Source of the DNA: Chimaeribacter arupi
Lineage (GTDB): Bacteria; Pseudomonadota; Gammaproteobacteria; Enterobacterales; Enterobacteriaceae
Length of the DNA: 64,000 nt
Direction: 5' to 3'
Assembly: GCF_002858805.1 (NCBI RefSeq)
Contig: NZ_PJZI01000004.1
Span: 62,001-126,000, forward strand
In this document: positions 50,322 through 60,842 of the stretch, in pieces
Position numbering within the stretch: the first letter of the stretch is position 1
How the letters are laid out: every line of letters begins with the position of its first letter
Notes under the pieces: model-generated
What the model was told of the DNA's origin: nothing
Seen by the model: the letters and a program-made list of their open reading frames with translations, nothing else
Database searches by the model: none
Translations under genes and position numbers: made by a program

Positions 50322-52094
50322 ATGTCCCCTTTATTGCGCCCTGTGGCGATAACTGATGTGGTGCTGCGCGATGCGCACCAATCCCTGTTTGCAACCCGCC
50401 TGCGGCTGGACGATATGCTGCCCGCTGCCGCGCTGCTGGACAAGATCGGCTTCTGGTCGCTGGAGTGCTGGGGCGGCGCAACCTTTGATGCCTGCATCCG
50501 CTTTTTGGGCGAAGACCCGTGGGTGCGCCTGCGCGAGCTGAAAAAAGCGATGCCCACCACCCCATTGCAGATGCTGCTGCGCGGCCAGAACCTGCTGGGC
50601 TACCGCCACTACGCCGACGATGTGGTGGAGCGCTTTGTAGAGCGGGCGGTCGCCAACGGCATGGAGGTGTTCCGCGTGTTTGACGCAATGAACGATGTGC
50701 GCAACATGCGCTGCGCGTTGCAGGCGGTGCGCAAACAGGGCGCGCACGCCCAGGGCACGCTGAGCTACACCACCAGCCCGGTGCATAACGACGACACCTG
50801 GCTGACCCTCACCGAAAAGTTGCTGGAAACCGGCGTCGATTCAGTGGTGATCAAGGATATGTCCGGCATCCTGACGCCGGACACCGCCTTCCGGCTGGTG
50901 GGGTTGATTAAGCAGCGCTTCAATGTGCCGCTGCACCTGCATTGCCACGCCACTACCGGCATGGCGGAGATGACGCTGCTGAAAGCGATCGAGGCCGGGG
51001 TGGACGGCGTGGACACCGCCATTTCGTCGATGAGCGGCACTTACGGCCACCCGGCCACCGAGGCGCTGGTCGCGGCGCTGCGCGGCACCGCCTGGGACAG
51101 CGGGCTGGACCTGGTGCAACTGGAGGCGATCGCCGCCTGTTTGCGTGAGGTGCGCAAAAAATACCACGCATTCGAAGGCCAGTTGCGTGGCGCGGACAGC
51201 CGGATCCTGGTGGCGCAGGTGCCGGGCGGGATGCTCACCAATCTGGAGAGCCAGCTCAGGCAGCAGAATGCCGCCGACAAGCTGGACGCGGTGCTGGCGG
51301 AGATCCCGCGCGTGCGGGAAGATCTCGGTTTCCTGCCGCTGGTGACGCCGACCTCCCAGATTGTCGGTACCCAGGCGGTGATGAATGTGCTGCTGGGGGA
51401 ACGCTACAAAAGCATCGCCAAAGAGACGGCCGGTATCCTGAAAGGGGAATACGGCGCGACGCCTGCGCCGGTCAACGCTGCGCTGCAACAGCGGGTGCTG
51501 GCGGGCGGCCAGCCGGTGACCTGCCGCCCGGCCGATCGCCTGCCGCCGGAGATGGCGACGCTTGAGGCGGAGGTGCAGCGCGAGGCGGCGGCGAAAAACA
51601 TCACGCTGGCGGACAGCCCGATTGATGATGTGCTGACGGTGGCGCTGTTCCCGCAGATTGCCTGGAAATTCCTGGAAAACCGCCATAACCCGGCCGCGTT
51701 TGAGCCGTTGCCTGGCGGCGTTGCCGTGCCGCAGCCGCAGCCGCAGCCGCCAGCATCGCCCAACGGCCCGGCGCGCTATACCGTGGAGATGGAGGGGCGG
51801 CGTTACGTGGTGCAGGTCACTGAAGGGGGCGATGTTGACACCATTACGCCGGTGGCCGCCCCTGCCCCGGTGTCAGCCGGGGGCGTGGCGGTGAATGCGC
51901 CGCTGGCCGGGGCGATCTGGAAAGTGGTGGTCAGTGAGGGGCAAGCGGTGCAGCAAGGCGACGTGCTGGTGATTCTGGAAGCGATGAAGATGGAAACCGA
52001 GATCCGTGCTGCACAGCCCGGCACCGTCAGCGCCATCCGGGTGAAACCGGGTGATGCCGTCAACGTGGGCGATTGCCTGCTTACTCTGGCCTGA
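50322..52094 (+). CDS. oadA: Oxaloacetate decarboxylase alpha subunit (biotin carboxyltransferase)
   Basis: 590 residues. The carboxyltransferase domain begins [20 protein letters not shown], with the DAHQ motif at 17-20, and includes the metal-binding [22 protein letters not shown] Pro/Gln-rich linker ([11 protein letters not shown]) near 467-480 leads to the biotinyl domain with EAMKMETE, the biotinylated Lys being residue 556. It transfers the carboxyl of oxaloacetate to biotin; OadB then decarboxylates carboxybiotin and pumps Na+. GGAG is 7 bases before the ATG. Confidence 0.96.
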   Translation: MSPLLRPVAITDVVLRDAHQSLFATRLRLDDMLPAAALLDKIGFWSLECWGGATFDACIRFLGEDPWVRLRELKKAMPTTPLQMLLRGQNLLGYRHYADDVVERFVERAVANGMEVFRVFDAMNDVRNMRCALQAVRKQGAHAQGTLSYTTSPVHNDDTWLTLTEKLLETGVDSVVIKDMSGILTPDTAFRLVGLIKQRFNVPLHLHCHATTGMAEMTLLKAIEAGVDGVDTAISSMSGTYGHPATEALVAALRGTAWDSGLDLVQLEAIAACLREVRKKYHAFEGQLRGADSRILVAQVPGGMLTNLESQLRQQNAADKLDAVLAEIPRVREDLGFLPLVTPTSQIVGTQAVMNVLLGERYKSIAKETAGILKGEYGATPAPVNAALQQRVLAGGQPVTCRPADRLPPEMATLEAEVQREAAAKNITLADSPIDDVLTVALFPQIAWKFLENRHNPAAFEPLPGGVAVPQPQPQPPASPNGPARYTVEMEGRRYVVQVTEGGDVDTITPVAAPAPVSAGGVAVNAPLAGAIWKVVVSEGQAVQQGDVLVILEAMKMETEIRAAQPGTVSAIRVKPGDAVNVGDCLLTLA

Positions 52095-52105
52095 GGCAAA
52101 ACCGC

Positions 52106-53407
52106 ATGGAAAGGTTAACGGCCCTGTTTCAGGGATTGGGCATCCTGCATCTGAGCGGCGGGCAGGCGCTGATGCTGCTGGTGAGCCTGCTGCTGCTGTG
52201 GCTGGCGATTGCCCGGAAGTTCGAACCGTTGCTCCTGATGCCGATTGGCTTCGGCGGGCTGCTGGCCAATATCCCGGATGCCGGTCTGGCGATGTCGGCG
52301 CTGGAGATGGCGCTCTACAAGGCGCAGCCGGATCAGCTGGCGGCGCTGGCCGCGCGCCTGCACTGCCTGCCGGACGCGGCCGCGATCAAGGCGCAACTGG
52401 TGACCGCTGCCCCGGCAGTGCTGCATGGGCTGGCGACCCTGGCGGAAGAGATGGGCCACAGCGACGGCGTGCTCTACGTGTTCTATAAGGTCGCGATCGC
52501 TTCCGGCATTGCGCCATTGGTGATCTTTATGGGCGTCGGGGCGATGACCGACTTCGGCCCGCTGCTGGCTAACCCACGCACCCTGCTGCTGGGCGCGGCC
52601 GCGCAGTTCGGCATCTTCGCCACGGTGCTCGGCGCGCTGGCGCTGAATGTGCTGGGGGTGATCAGCTTCACGCTGCCGCAGGCAGCGGCGATTGGCATTA
52701 TCGGCGGCGCGGACGGGCCAACGGCAATCTACCTCTCCAGCATCCTGGCCCCGGAGCTGCTGGGGGCGATTGCGGTGGCGGCCTACTCCTATATGGCGCT
52801 GGTGCCGCTGATCCAGCCGCCCATCATGCGGGCGCTGACCACCCCGGCGGAGCGGCAGATTGTGATGACGCAACTGCGGGTGGTGCATAAACGGGAGAAG
52901 ATCATTTTCCCGGTGATGTTGCTGCTGCTGGTGGCGCTGCTGCTGCCGGACGCCGCCCCGCTGTTGGGGATGTTCTGCTTCGGCAACCTGATGCGCGAAT
53001 GCGGGGTGGTGGAGCGGTTGAGCGAGACGGTACAGAACGCGCTGATCAATATCGTCACGATTTTCCTTGGCCTGTCCGTCGGTGCGAAACTGGTGGCAGA
53101 TAAGTTCCTGCAACCGCAGACGCTCGGCATCCTGCTGCTGGGGGTGATTGCGTTCGGCATCGGCACCGCCAGTGGGGTGCTGATGGCGAAGCTGCTTAAC
53201 CGGTTTGGCCACACGCCGATTAACCCGCTGATTGGCGCGGCCGGGGTGTCGGCAGTGCCGATGGCCGCCAGGGTCGCCAATAAAGTGGGGCTGGAGGCCA
53301 ACCCGCAAAACTTTTTGCTGATGCACGCGATGGGGCCGAACGTGGCCGGGGTGATTGGCTCAGCGATTGCGGCCGGGGTGATGATTAATTATATCCTGGC
53401 GCGGTGA
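52106..53407 (+). CDS. oadB: Oxaloacetate decarboxylase beta subunit (Na+ pump)
   Basis: 433 residues, the same as Klebsiella OadB. An integral membrane protein with about nine helices. The Na+-site Asp203 lies in [20 protein letters not shown], exactly at residue 203, and the second key region is [18 protein letters not shown] with [20 protein letters not shown] further on. It decarboxylates carboxybiotin on OadA and exports Na+. ATG 52106 follows the oadA stop by 11 bases; the frame also extends into oadA. Confidence 0.96.
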   Translation: MERLTALFQGLGILHLSGGQALMLLVSLLLLWLAIARKFEPLLLMPIGFGGLLANIPDAGLAMSALEMALYKAQPDQLAALAARLHCLPDAAAIKAQLVTAAPAVLHGLATLAEEMGHSDGVLYVFYKVAIASGIAPLVIFMGVGAMTDFGPLLANPRTLLLGAAAQFGIFATVLGALALNVLGVISFTLPQAAAIGIIGGADGPTAIYLSSILAPELLGAIAVAAYSYMALVPLIQPPIMRALTTPAERQIVMTQLRVVHKREKIIFPVMLLLLVALLLPDAAPLLGMFCFGNLMRECGVVERLSETVQNALINIVTIFLGLSVGAKLVADKFLQPQTLGILLLGVIAFGIGTASGVLMAKLLNRFGHTPINPLIGAAGVSAVPMAARVANKVGLEANPQNFLLMHAMGPNVAGVIGSAIAAGVMINYILAR

Positions 53408-53431
53408 CCCGCTGCTTTCTCACGCTGTAAC

Positions 53432-53463
53432 AAAAAAGCGGCCGTCCATCGCGGCCGCTTTAC
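53432..53463 (+). terminator. Hairpin between oadB and citA, possible partial terminator
   Basis: Stem AGCGGCCG - 7-base loop - CGGCCGCT (53437-53459) with only TTT after it. It may lower transcription into citAB relative to citS-oadGAB. Confidence 0.6.
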
Positions 53464-53681
53464 AATATTCTCGATTGTTTGATACAACCTGGCGAAATAG
53501 CGCCGCCCTTTCTGCGTGATAAACGAATATTATTCATAACGTGCATAAAGTGCATAAAATTTTCAGCACTCCACGCATTCCTTCACGGTTTTCACCTTTC
53601 CAGCGATTATATTAGCAAGGCATTTCACCCCGGCCTTTCGCGCTATTTCATCCATTCCACCCCTTTATAAGGAGAATATTT

Positions 53682-55313
53682 ATCCAAGCGGTTAATTCAT
53701 CAACGCGGAAAGCCGCAGGCTGGCGAAAATATGCCGGCCCGAAAACCTTTCAGACGCGCGTTTTTCTGCTGTTGCTGTTTACTTCAACCATCAGCCTTTT
53801 GGTGATGACCGGTTATTTCAGCCGTATGGAAAAAGAGCGGCTGCATTATCAGGTCGGCCAGCGTGCGCTGGTGCAGGCCCGGCAAATCGCCGCGATGCCC
53901 TCGCTGGCGGCAGCGGTGGCGCAGCAGGACACCGACGCCGTCAAAACGCTGGCGACCCGGCTGCGCGCGCTGTCAGATGCTACCTACATCACCATCGGTG
54001 ACAGCCGCGGCGTGCGGCTGTTCCACGTCGATGAGGAGAAAATCGGCGCGCAGATGGAGGGCGGTGACAGCGGCCCGGCGCTGAAAGACGGCCGCAGTTA
54101 CCTCTCTGAACGGCGCGGCTCACTGGGCACGTCGCTGCGCGGCAAAGCCCCGGTACGCGCGGCGGATGGCCGGATCATCGGGATTGTGTCGGTGGGCTAT
54201 ACCCTGAGCCAGCTGGAGAGCTGGATCTGCCTGCAACGCCAGACGCTGCTGTTGCCGATGCTGTTGCTGCTGCTGTTCCTGCTGGTGTGCGCCTGGTGTT
54301 TTTCGCTGCATATCAAGCGGCAGATGCGCAGCCTGGAGCCGGATGCGCTGGCGCGGCTGCTGATCCAGCAGGAAGTGCTGTTCGAGTCGGTGTTCGAGGG
54401 GCTGATTGCCATCGACGCGGAGAACCGCATCACTGCCATCAATCAGGCGGCGCGGCGGATGCTGGGGCTGGTGCAGCCGGTGCATCTGCTGATTGGCGAG
54501 CCGGTCCAGGAGATTGTGCACCCCGGCAGTTTTTTCCTGGATGCACCGGGGCAGGATAAAAAAGATGATATTGCCTCATTTAATAATGTGAAGGTGATTG
54601 CCAGCCGGATGAGCATTTGCATTAACGGCATCCCGCAGGGGTCGGTTATCAGCTTCCGTAATAAAGATGATATTAATACCCTGAGTCTGCAATTGAGCCA
54701 AATCCAGCAATATGCAGATAATTTACGCGCCATGCGCCATGAGCAAATTAATACGTTATCGACCCTGGCCGGGCTGCTGCATATAAAAGCCTATGATGAT
54801 GCGGTGAACATGATTCAGGCGCAATCTGCGCGCCACCAGAAAATAGTGGATTACGTGACGATGAATTTCCGGAATAACCCGCTGGCCGGGCTGTTAATCG
54901 GGAAATATTACCGCGCGCAGGAACTGGGTATTGAACTCATTTTCGACCCCGGCTGTGAGGTGGCGGAGTTGCCGGAGAGCCTGACGCACAACGAGTGGAT
55001 CTCGATTGTCGGCAACCTGCTGGATAACGCCTTTATCGCCACGTTAAAGCAGCCCGGCAGCCCGCGGGTGGTGGAGTGTTACCTCAATGCGCAGGGGGAG
55101 GACGTGGTGCTGGAAGTGGCGGATCACGGCTGCGGCATCCCGGAGGCGATCCGTACGCGGATTTTCGAACGCGGCATCACCACCAGCACCTCCGGCGATC
55201 ACGGCATCGGCCTGTGGCTGGTGGACAGTTATGTACGGCAGGCCGGGGGCACCATTTTCATTGATGACAATACGCCGACCGGCACCATTTTTACCCTGAC
55301 AATCCCGTGGTGA
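53682..55313 (+). CDS. citA: Citrate-sensing histidine kinase CitA (DpiB)
   Basis: About 543 residues if translation begins at the ATC codon at 53682, 7 bases after AAGGAG. No in-frame ATG, GTG or TTG exists between the upstream stop at 53613 and the TTG at 53772, and that TTG lies inside the first membrane helix (VFLLLLFTSTISLLVM). From ATC the protein has the usual cytoplasmic N-terminus and full family length (E. coli DpiB 552). Domains: TM1; periplasmic citrate-binding PAS (ATYITIGDSRGVRLFHVDEE); TM2 (LLLPMLLLLLFLLVCAWCF); cytoplasmic PAS; then the kinase core with His353 in RAMRHEQINTLSTLAGLL, N-box NLLDNAFIAT and G-box DHGCGIPE. A sequencing error or a 514-residue protein from TTG are the alternatives. 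Confidence 0.85.
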   Translation: MQAVNSSTRKAAGWRKYAGPKTFQTRVFLLLLFTSTISLLVMTGYFSRMEKERLHYQVGQRALVQARQIAAMPSLAAAVAQQDTDAVKTLATRLRALSDATYITIGDSRGVRLFHVDEEKIGAQMEGGDSGPALKDGRSYLSERRGSLGTSLRGKAPVRAADGRIIGIVSVGYTLSQLESWICLQRQTLLLPMLLLLLFLLVCAWCFSLHIKRQMRSLEPDALARLLIQQEVLFESVFEGLIAIDAENRITAINQAARRMLGLVQPVHLLIGEPVQEIVHPGSFFLDAPGQDKKDDIASFNNVKVIASRMSICINGIPQGSVISFRNKDDINTLSLQLSQIQQYADNLRAMRHEQINTLSTLAGLLHIKAYDDAVNMIQAQSARHQKIVDYVTMNFRNNPLAGLLIGKYYRAQELGIELIFDPGCEVAELPESLTHNEWISIVGNLLDNAFIATLKQPGSPRVVECYLNAQGEDVVLEVADHGCGIPEAIRTRIFERGITTSTSGDHGIGLWLVDSYVRQAGGTIFIDDNTPTGTIFTLTIPW

Positions 55314-55327
55314 GAAGAGGATGAATT

Positions 55328-56014
55328 ATGACGGTATTATCGCTGCTGATTGTTGAAGATGAGCCGCAACTGGCAGAGCTGCTGGCGGACTACATCAAAC
55401 AACATTTTAATTTTCATATTGTGAGCATCGCCGGCACGCTGAATGAGGCGCGGATGATTACCCGGCGCTATAAACCCCACCTGATCCTGCTGGATAATTT
55501 CCTGCCTGACGGGCGCGGCATTGAGCTTATCAAACATCTGGTCAATGAGAACAGCACCAGCCGCGTGGTGTTCATCACGGCGGACAATGATATGGACACC
55601 ATCAGTGAGGCAATCCGCCTCGGGGTGTTCGATTACCTGATAAAGCCGGTGCATTACCAGCGGCTGCACCATACCCTGAGCCGCTTCAGCCGTTATGTCA
55701 GTTCATTGCGCTCCAGCGAGCAGGCCAGCCAGCAGCATGTGGACGCGCTGTTTAATATGCAGTCACGCGAATGGGCGGAGGAAGCGCCCGCACCGTTGCG
55801 CGGCATTGAGGGCAATACGCTGCAAAAAATCCGCGATTTGTTCACCGGGGAGAGCAGCTACACCGCCGACAGCCTGGCGCGCCTGCTCGGCAGCAGCAAA
55901 ACCACCGCCAGGCGCTATCTGGAGCATGGCGTGAAAGAGCGCTTCCTGGAGGCCGAAGTGGTGTATGGCCGGGTCGGCCGCCCGGAGCGGGTCTATCGCG
56001 CGCGCCGCGCCTGA
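55328..56014 (+). CDS. citB: Citrate response regulator CitB (DpiA)
   Basis: 228 residues. The receiver domain begins LSLLIVEDEPQLAELLADYI, the phosphorylation site is Asp56 in LILLDNFLPDGRGIEL, and the conserved Thr and Lys occur in VVFITADND and DYLIKPVHYQRL. The C-terminal DNA-binding domain (SSYTADSLARLLGSSKTTARRYLEHGV) is the type seen in CitB/DcuR regulators. Phosphorylated by CitA, it activates the citS and citC operons. It starts 14 bases after citA. Confidence 0.95.
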   Translation: MTVLSLLIVEDEPQLAELLADYIKQHFNFHIVSIAGTLNEARMITRRYKPHLILLDNFLPDGRGIELIKHLVNENSTSRVVFITADNDMDTISEAIRLGVFDYLIKPVHYQRLHHTLSRFSRYVSSLRSSEQASQQHVDALFNMQSREWAEEAPAPLRGIEGNTLQKIRDLFTGESSYTADSLARLLGSSKTTARRYLEHGVKERFLEAEVVYGRVGRPERVYRARRA

Positions 56015-56023
56015 CGCCGCCAT

Positions 56024-56050
56024 AAAAAAAGGGTCTGCCGAGGCAGACCC
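56024..56050 (-). terminator. Rho-independent terminator (ispH side)
   Basis: On the reverse strand the stem GGGTCTGCC / GGCAGACCC (56031-56050) is followed by T7. It lies between the convergent citB and ispH; citB may use the same hairpin, though its T-run is poor. Confidence 0.85.
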
Positions 56051-56073
56051 TGTAGAACGCAGCAGGAGCCGGA

Positions 56074-57024
56074 TCAGTCGATCTGTTTTACATCCACCCG
56101 CAGCTCTTTCGGCACTTCAAACACGATGTTCTCTTCGCGGCCGCTCATCTCAATCGCCGCACCGCCGCCCAGCGCCTGCAGGCGTGTGATCACATCCTGC
56201 ACCAGCACGTCCGGTGCGGACGCCCCGGCGGTAACGCCGATGCTCGCCGCGCCTTTCAGCCAGGCTTCCTGGATGTCGGCGGCGGAATCGATCAGATAGG
56301 CCTGTTTGCCCATGCGCTGCGCCAGCTCCGCCAGACGGTTGGAGTTGGAGGAGTTGCGCGACCCAACCACCAGCACCACGTCCGCGCCATCGGCCAGGTT
56401 GCGTACCGCTTCCTGACGGTTGGTGGTGGCGTAGCAGATGTCGTCCTTGCGCGGCCCGACAATCTTCGGGAAACGCGCACGCAGGGCGTCAATCACGTCA
56501 GACGTGTCATCCACCGACAGGGTGGTCTGCGTCATGAAGCAGAGGTTATCCTCATTTTTCACTTGCAGGGCGAACACGTCCGCCGGGGATTCCACCAGGT
56601 ACATGCCCCCTTCCGGGTTGCTGTACTGGCCCATGGTGCCTTCCACTTCCGGGTGGCCGGCATGGCCGATCAGGATAGCCTCGGTGCCTTTGCGGCTGGC
56701 GCGGGCCACTTCCATATGCACTTTGGTCACCAGCGGACAGGTGGCGTCAAACACCGTGAGGTCACGGCTGCGCGCTTCCGCCCGTACCGCCTGGGAGACG
56801 CCGTGCGCGGAGAAGATCAGGATCGAGCCGTCCGGCACTTCGCTGATCTGCTCGATAAACACCGCACCGCGGGCGCGCAGGCTGTCTACCACGTAGCGGT
56901 TGTGCACCACTTCGTGGCGCACGTAGATCGGCGCACCGTAGATCTCCAGCGCACGCTCCACAATGCTGATGGCGCGGTCAACGCCCGCGCAGAAGCCGCG
57001 TGGGTTAGCCAGCAGGATTTGCAT
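56074..57024 (-). CDS. ispH: 4-hydroxy-3-methylbut-2-enyl diphosphate reductase
   Basis: 316 residues, as in E. coli. The last step of the MEP isoprenoid pathway, giving IPP and DMAPP through a [4Fe-4S] cluster. Cluster cysteines are in [13 protein letters not shown] (residue 12), [13 protein letters not shown] and [14 protein letters not shown]; the catalytic Glu is in [13 protein letters not shown] 57024 gives the family N-terminus [10 protein letters not shown]; it overlaps the fkpB stop by 20 bases. The frame runs 44 codons into fkpB without meaning. Last gene of ribF-ileS-lspA-fkpB-ispH. Confidence 0.97.
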   Translation of the reverse strand: MQILLANPRGFCAGVDRAISIVERALEIYGAPIYVRHEVVHNRYVVDSLRARGAVFIEQISEVPDGSILIFSAHGVSQAVRAEARSRDLTVFDATCPLVTKVHMEVARASRKGTEAILIGHAGHPEVEGTMGQYSNPEGGMYLVESPADVFALQVKNEDNLCFMTQTTLSVDDTSDVIDALRARFPKIVGPRKDDICYATTNRQEAVRNLADGADVVLVVGSRNSSNSNRLAELAQRMGKQAYLIDSAADIQEAWLKGAASIGVTAGASAPDVLVQDVITRLQALGGGAAIEMSGREENIVFEVPKELRVDVKQID

Positions 57025-57475
57025 CATTGGCCTCCAGATCCGGGTCAATCTCCAGCACGTCCAGATCAAAACTGATGTGCTGGCCGGCCAGCGGATGGTT
57101 GAAATCGACGGTGATCGACTCCTCCGCCACCTCACGCACCACGCCCGGCATTTCACTGCCGTCCATCGCGGTGAACATCATAATGGTGCCCACTTCCGGG
57201 ATGCCGGTTTCAATGAAGTCACGGCGGGAAAAGAACTGGATCAGATCCGGGCTTTTCTGGCCGAACGCCGACTCCGGCGACAGGGTAAAGGCGCGCTTGT
57301 CGCCGACCTGAAGGCCCAGCAGGTGCGCCTCCAGATCGTCAGAGAGGCTGCCGTCGCCCAGGCGGAACAGCGCCGGTTTGCCGTTGCCGCGGGTGGATTC
57401 CGCCACTGAGCCATCTTCCAGCGTCAGGGTAAAATGCACCAGCACGGCGCTGTCAGGTTGAACATGGTCTGCCAT
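57005..57475 (-). CDS. fkpB: FKBP-type peptidyl-prolyl isomerase FkpB (SlpA)
   Basis: 156 residues (E. coli 149). It has an FKBP domain with the inserted flap of the SlyD/SlpA class: [60 protein letters not shown] and [20 protein letters not shown]. It lacks the His-rich tail of SlyD. ATG 57475 has AAGGGG 6 bases upstream, just after the lspA stop. It is a cytoplasmic prolyl isomerase and chaperone. Confidence 0.95.
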   Translation of the reverse strand: MADHVQPDSAVLVHFTLTLEDGSVAESTRGNGKPALFRLGDGSLSDDLEAHLLGLQVGDKRAFTLSPESAFGQKSPDLIQFFSRRDFIETGIPEVGTIMMFTAMDGSEMPGVVREVAEESITVDFNHPLAGQHISFDLDVLEIDPDLEANDANPAG

Positions 57476-57478
57476 CAA

Positions 57479-57994
57479 TTACCCCTTATTTCCGGCCGCA
57501 GCCTTGTCATCGGTGTTGGGGGCGATGAAGCCCTCCAGCACCACCAGTGCCGCGCCGACACAGATGGCGGTGTCAGCGATGTTGAAGGTCGCGAAGTGCC
57601 AGTTGCCGATGTAGAAGTCCACGAAGTCCACCACAAAGCCATGCCACATGCGATCAAACAGGTTGCCGAGCGCCCCGCCGATAATCAGCGCATACGCGCA
57701 GTTGGCGATTTTCTTCTGCGCACGGGTGCGGTACATCATCACCAGCAGGGCCAGCGCGATGGCAATCGCGATACCTGCGAAGAACCAGCGCTGCCAGCCG
57801 CCTTTGTCCGCCAGGAAGCTGAACGCCGCGCCGTAGTTGCGCGCGTAGTGCAGGTTCAGGAACGGAAACAGCGGCTGCGTTTCGCCCAACATAAAGTGGT
57901 TCACAATCCACTGCTTGCTGCCGAGGTCAACGATCAAAACCACAATCGTCAGCCACAGCCAGCGCAGTCCGGTTGAAAGTAACGGTTTACGCAT
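57479..57994 (-). CDS. lspA: Prolipoprotein signal peptidase (signal peptidase II)
   Basis: 171 residues (E. coli 164) with four membrane helices. The catalytic Asp residues lie in [21 protein letters not shown] and [15 protein letters not shown], and the conserved Asn is in [15 protein letters not shown]. It cuts the signal peptide of lipoproteins after lipid modification. Its ATG shares one base with the ileS stop (TGATG), so translation is coupled. Confidence 0.97.
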   Translation of the reverse strand: MRKPLLSTGLRWLWLTIVVLIVDLGSKQWIVNHFMLGETQPLFPFLNLHYARNYGAAFSFLADKGGWQRWFFAGIAIAIALALLVMMYRTRAQKKIANCAYALIIGGALGNLFDRMWHGFVVDFVDFYIGNWHFATFNIADTAICVGAALVVLEGFIAPNTDDKAAAGNKG

Positions 57995-60810
57995 CAGGCA
58001 AATTTACGCTCTTCGCCGTGACCGGCTACGTTGGTATAGCAGCGACCGCAGATTTCTGCGTGCTCCGGGTTCTGGCCGACATCGGTGGTGAAGTGCCAGC
58101 AGCGCGGGCATTTTTCACCGTCCGCTTTCGCCAGGCCAATTTTCAGCCCTTTGAGTTGCTCGCTGGCCTGTGCATCGGCCGGGGCCTCCGCCAGCGGTGC
58201 CACGGTGGCCGCCGACGTCAGCAGCACGAAGCGCAGTTCCGCGCCCAGGCTGTGCAGTTTCGGTGCCAGGTCGTTGTCCGCATACAGCGTGATGGCCGCT
58301 TCCAGCGAGCCGCCGAGGCGTTTGTCCGCACGGGCCTGCTCAATCACTTTGTTCACTTCGCCGCGCACTTTCAGCAGCTCAGCCCAGAAGGCGTCGCCCA
58401 TCGGCTCGGCAGCGTCCAGCCCGAACAGGCCGTCGAACCACTCTTCGGTGAACACGTATTGCGCGCGTTTGCCCGGCAGGTAGCCCCAGATCTCATCCGC
58501 GGTGAAGGACATGATCGGTGCCATCCAGCGTACCAGCGCTTCCACGATGTAGTAGAGCGCAGTCTGGCAGCTGCGGCGCGCCACGCTGTCGCTTTTCGCG
58601 GTGTACTGGCGGTCTTTGATGATGTCGAGGTAGAACGACCCCATCTCCACCGAGCAGAACTGCATCAGGCGCTGCACCACTTCGTGGAAATCGTAACGGG
58701 CATACGCCTGTTCGATGTCCTGCTGGGCAGCCAGCGCACGGCCCACCGCCCAGCGGTCCAGCACCACCATCTCTTCCGGGCTGACCATGTCAGTGTCCGG
58801 GTTGAAGCCGTTCAGGTTCGCCAGCAGGAAGCGGGCAGTGTTACGGATACGGCGGTAGGAGTCCGCGGCGCGCTTCAGGATCTCGTCAGACACCGCGATC
58901 TCGCCGGTGTAGTCGGTTGATGCCACCCACAGGCGCAGGATGTCGCCGCCCAGTTTGTTCATCACGTCCTGCGGGGAGACGGTGTTGCCGATGGATTTGG
59001 ACATCTTGCGGCCCTGACCATCCACGGTGAAGCCGTGGGTCAGCACCTCTTTGTACGGCGCTTTGCCCTTCATCGCGGTGGAAATCATCAGCGATGACAT
59101 AAACCAGCCGCGGTGCTGGTCGGAGCCTTCCAGGTACATGTCCGGCGTGTGGCCGTCAAATTCCGGGCGCGCATCCACGACAGAGAAACTGGTGGAGCCG
59201 GAGTCAAACCAGACGTCCAGCGTGTCCGGCACTTTCACGTAGTCTGCGGCGTCGTCACCCAGCAGCTCAGCCGGATCGAGATCCCACCAGGCCTGAATAC
59301 CGTTCTCTTCAACGCGTTTCGCCACCTCTTCCATCAGCTCGATGGTGCGCGGGTGCAGCACTTCCGTCTCTTTATGGACGAACAGCGACATCGGCACGCC
59401 CCAGGTACGCTGGCGAGAGATACACCAGTCCGGGCGGTTGGCGACCATGTTTTCGATACGCGCCTGGCCCCAGTCCGGGATCCACTGCACGCCTTTGATT
59501 TCGCCCAGCGACTGCTTACGCAGGCCGTGCTGATCCATGCTGATGAACCATTGCGGCGTGGCGCGGAAGATGATCGGCGTTTTGTGACGCCAGCAGCACG
59601 GGTAGCTGTGGGTCAGTTTCTCAACGTGCAGCAGGGCGCCCTGCTCACGCAGCAAGTTAACGATCACATCGTTGGCTTTGAAGACGAACAGGCCGTCCAG
59701 CGCCGGGTAGGTGCCCGGCAGGTAGCAGCCGTTCGGGCCAACCGGGTTGGCGACTTCCAGGCCATATTTCTGGCCGATGACGTAGTCATCCGGGCCGTGG
59801 CCGGGTGCGGTGTGTACTGCACCGGTACCGGCGTCCAGCGTGACGTGGTCGCCCAGGATGGCCGGGACGTCAAAGCCCAGGAACGGATGCCGGAAGCGCA
59901 GCAGCTCCAGATCCGCCCCTTTGCACTCGCCCAGCACCGTCCAGTCGGTGATGCCGGCGCGCTTCATCACGCTCGCAACCAGATCGGTCGCCAGGATCAG
60001 GCAGCGCCCTTCCACCTGCACCAGTTGGTAGGCGAATTCCGGGTTCAGGGAGATGGCGCGGTTGGCCGGCATGGTCCACGGGGTGGTCGTCCAGATAACC
60101 AGCGCCACCGGGCCGTTGAACTGCGTCACGCCAAATTTCGCGGCAACGCCTGCGGCGTCGGTGGCGTTGAACATCACGTCAATCGACGGCGAGGTTTTGT
60201 CGTAATACTCCACTTCCGCTTCCGCCAGCGAAGAGCCGCAATCGGTACACCAGTGCACCGGCTTCGCGCCTTTGTGCAGGTGGCCGTTGGCGATGATTTT
60301 ACCCAGCGCACGGATAATGTTGGCTTCGGTGCCGAAATCCATCGTCAGGTAAGGACGATCCCAGTCGCCCAGCACGCCGAGGCGGATGAAATCCGCTTTC
60401 TGGCCGGCAACCTGTTCAGCGGCATATTTCCGGCACGCTTCACGGAATTCTGCCGCGGTGACTTTCTCACCCGGCTTGCCGATCAGCTGCTCGACTTTCA
60501 GTTCGATCGGCAGGCCGTGGCAGTCCCAGCCCGGTACATACGGCGAGTCATAACCGGCCATCCCTTTCGACTTGATAATAATGTCTTTGAGAATTTTGTT
60601 AACCGAGTGACCAATATGAATGCTGCCGTTCGCATACGGAGGGCCGTCATGCAGGATAAAGGTTTTTTTGCCCTTTTTGGCAGCACGAATCATCCCGTAC
60701 AGATCCTGCTCATACCAGCGTTGCAGCATGCCAGGCTCGCGCTTGGCGAGATCGCCGCGCATCGGGAACCCTGTTTCCGGCAAATTCAGGGTATTTTTGT
60801 AGTCACTCAT
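57994..60810 (-). CDS. ileS: Isoleucyl-tRNA synthetase
   Basis: 938 residues, as in E. coli. Class Ia synthetase: the HIGH motif is in [19 protein letters not shown] near residue 65, the CP1 editing domain includes [18 protein letters not shown] and [14 protein letters not shown], and KMSKS is in [15 protein letters not shown] near 600. The C-terminal zinc finger CPRCWHF...ICGRCYTNV is complete. It charges tRNA-Ile and edits valine. It sits between ribF and lspA as in E. coli. Confidence 0.98.
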   Translation of the reverse strand: MSDYKNTLNLPETGFPMRGDLAKREPGMLQRWYEQDLYGMIRAAKKGKKTFILHDGPPYANGSIHIGHSVNKILKDIIIKSKGMAGYDSPYVPGWDCHGLPIELKVEQLIGKPGEKVTAAEFREACRKYAAEQVAGQKADFIRLGVLGDWDRPYLTMDFGTEANIIRALGKIIANGHLHKGAKPVHWCTDCGSSLAEAEVEYYDKTSPSIDVMFNATDAAGVAAKFGVTQFNGPVALVIWTTTPWTMPANRAISLNPEFAYQLVQVEGRCLILATDLVASVMKRAGITDWTVLGECKGADLELLRFRHPFLGFDVPAILGDHVTLDAGTGAVHTAPGHGPDDYVIGQKYGLEVANPVGPNGCYLPGTYPALDGLFVFKANDVIVNLLREQGALLHVEKLTHSYPCCWRHKTPIIFRATPQWFISMDQHGLRKQSLGEIKGVQWIPDWGQARIENMVANRPDWCISRQRTWGVPMSLFVHKETEVLHPRTIELMEEVAKRVEENGIQAWWDLDPAELLGDDAADYVKVPDTLDVWFDSGSTSFSVVDARPEFDGHTPDMYLEGSDQHRGWFMSSLMISTAMKGKAPYKEVLTHGFTVDGQGRKMSKSIGNTVSPQDVMNKLGGDILRLWVASTDYTGEIAVSDEILKRAADSYRRIRNTARFLLANLNGFNPDTDMVSPEEMVVLDRWAVGRALAAQQDIEQAYARYDFHEVVQRLMQFCSVEMGSFYLDIIKDRQYTAKSDSVARRSCQTALYYIVEALVRWMAPIMSFTADEIWGYLPGKRAQYVFTEEWFDGLFGLDAAEPMGDAFWAELLKVRGEVNKVIEQARADKRLGGSLEAAITLYADNDLAPKLHSLGAELRFVLLTSAATVAPLAEAPADAQASEQLKGLKIGLAKADGEKCPRCWHFTTDVGQNPEHAEICGRCYTNVAGHGEERKFA

Positions 60811-60842
60811 CAGATTCTCGGTTCCGTTTTCGGCAAGAGAGG

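Noticed and set aside
53731-53733. ATG at 53731 as the citA start
   Set aside because: It is out of frame with citA and its frame ends at a TGA about 70 bases later.
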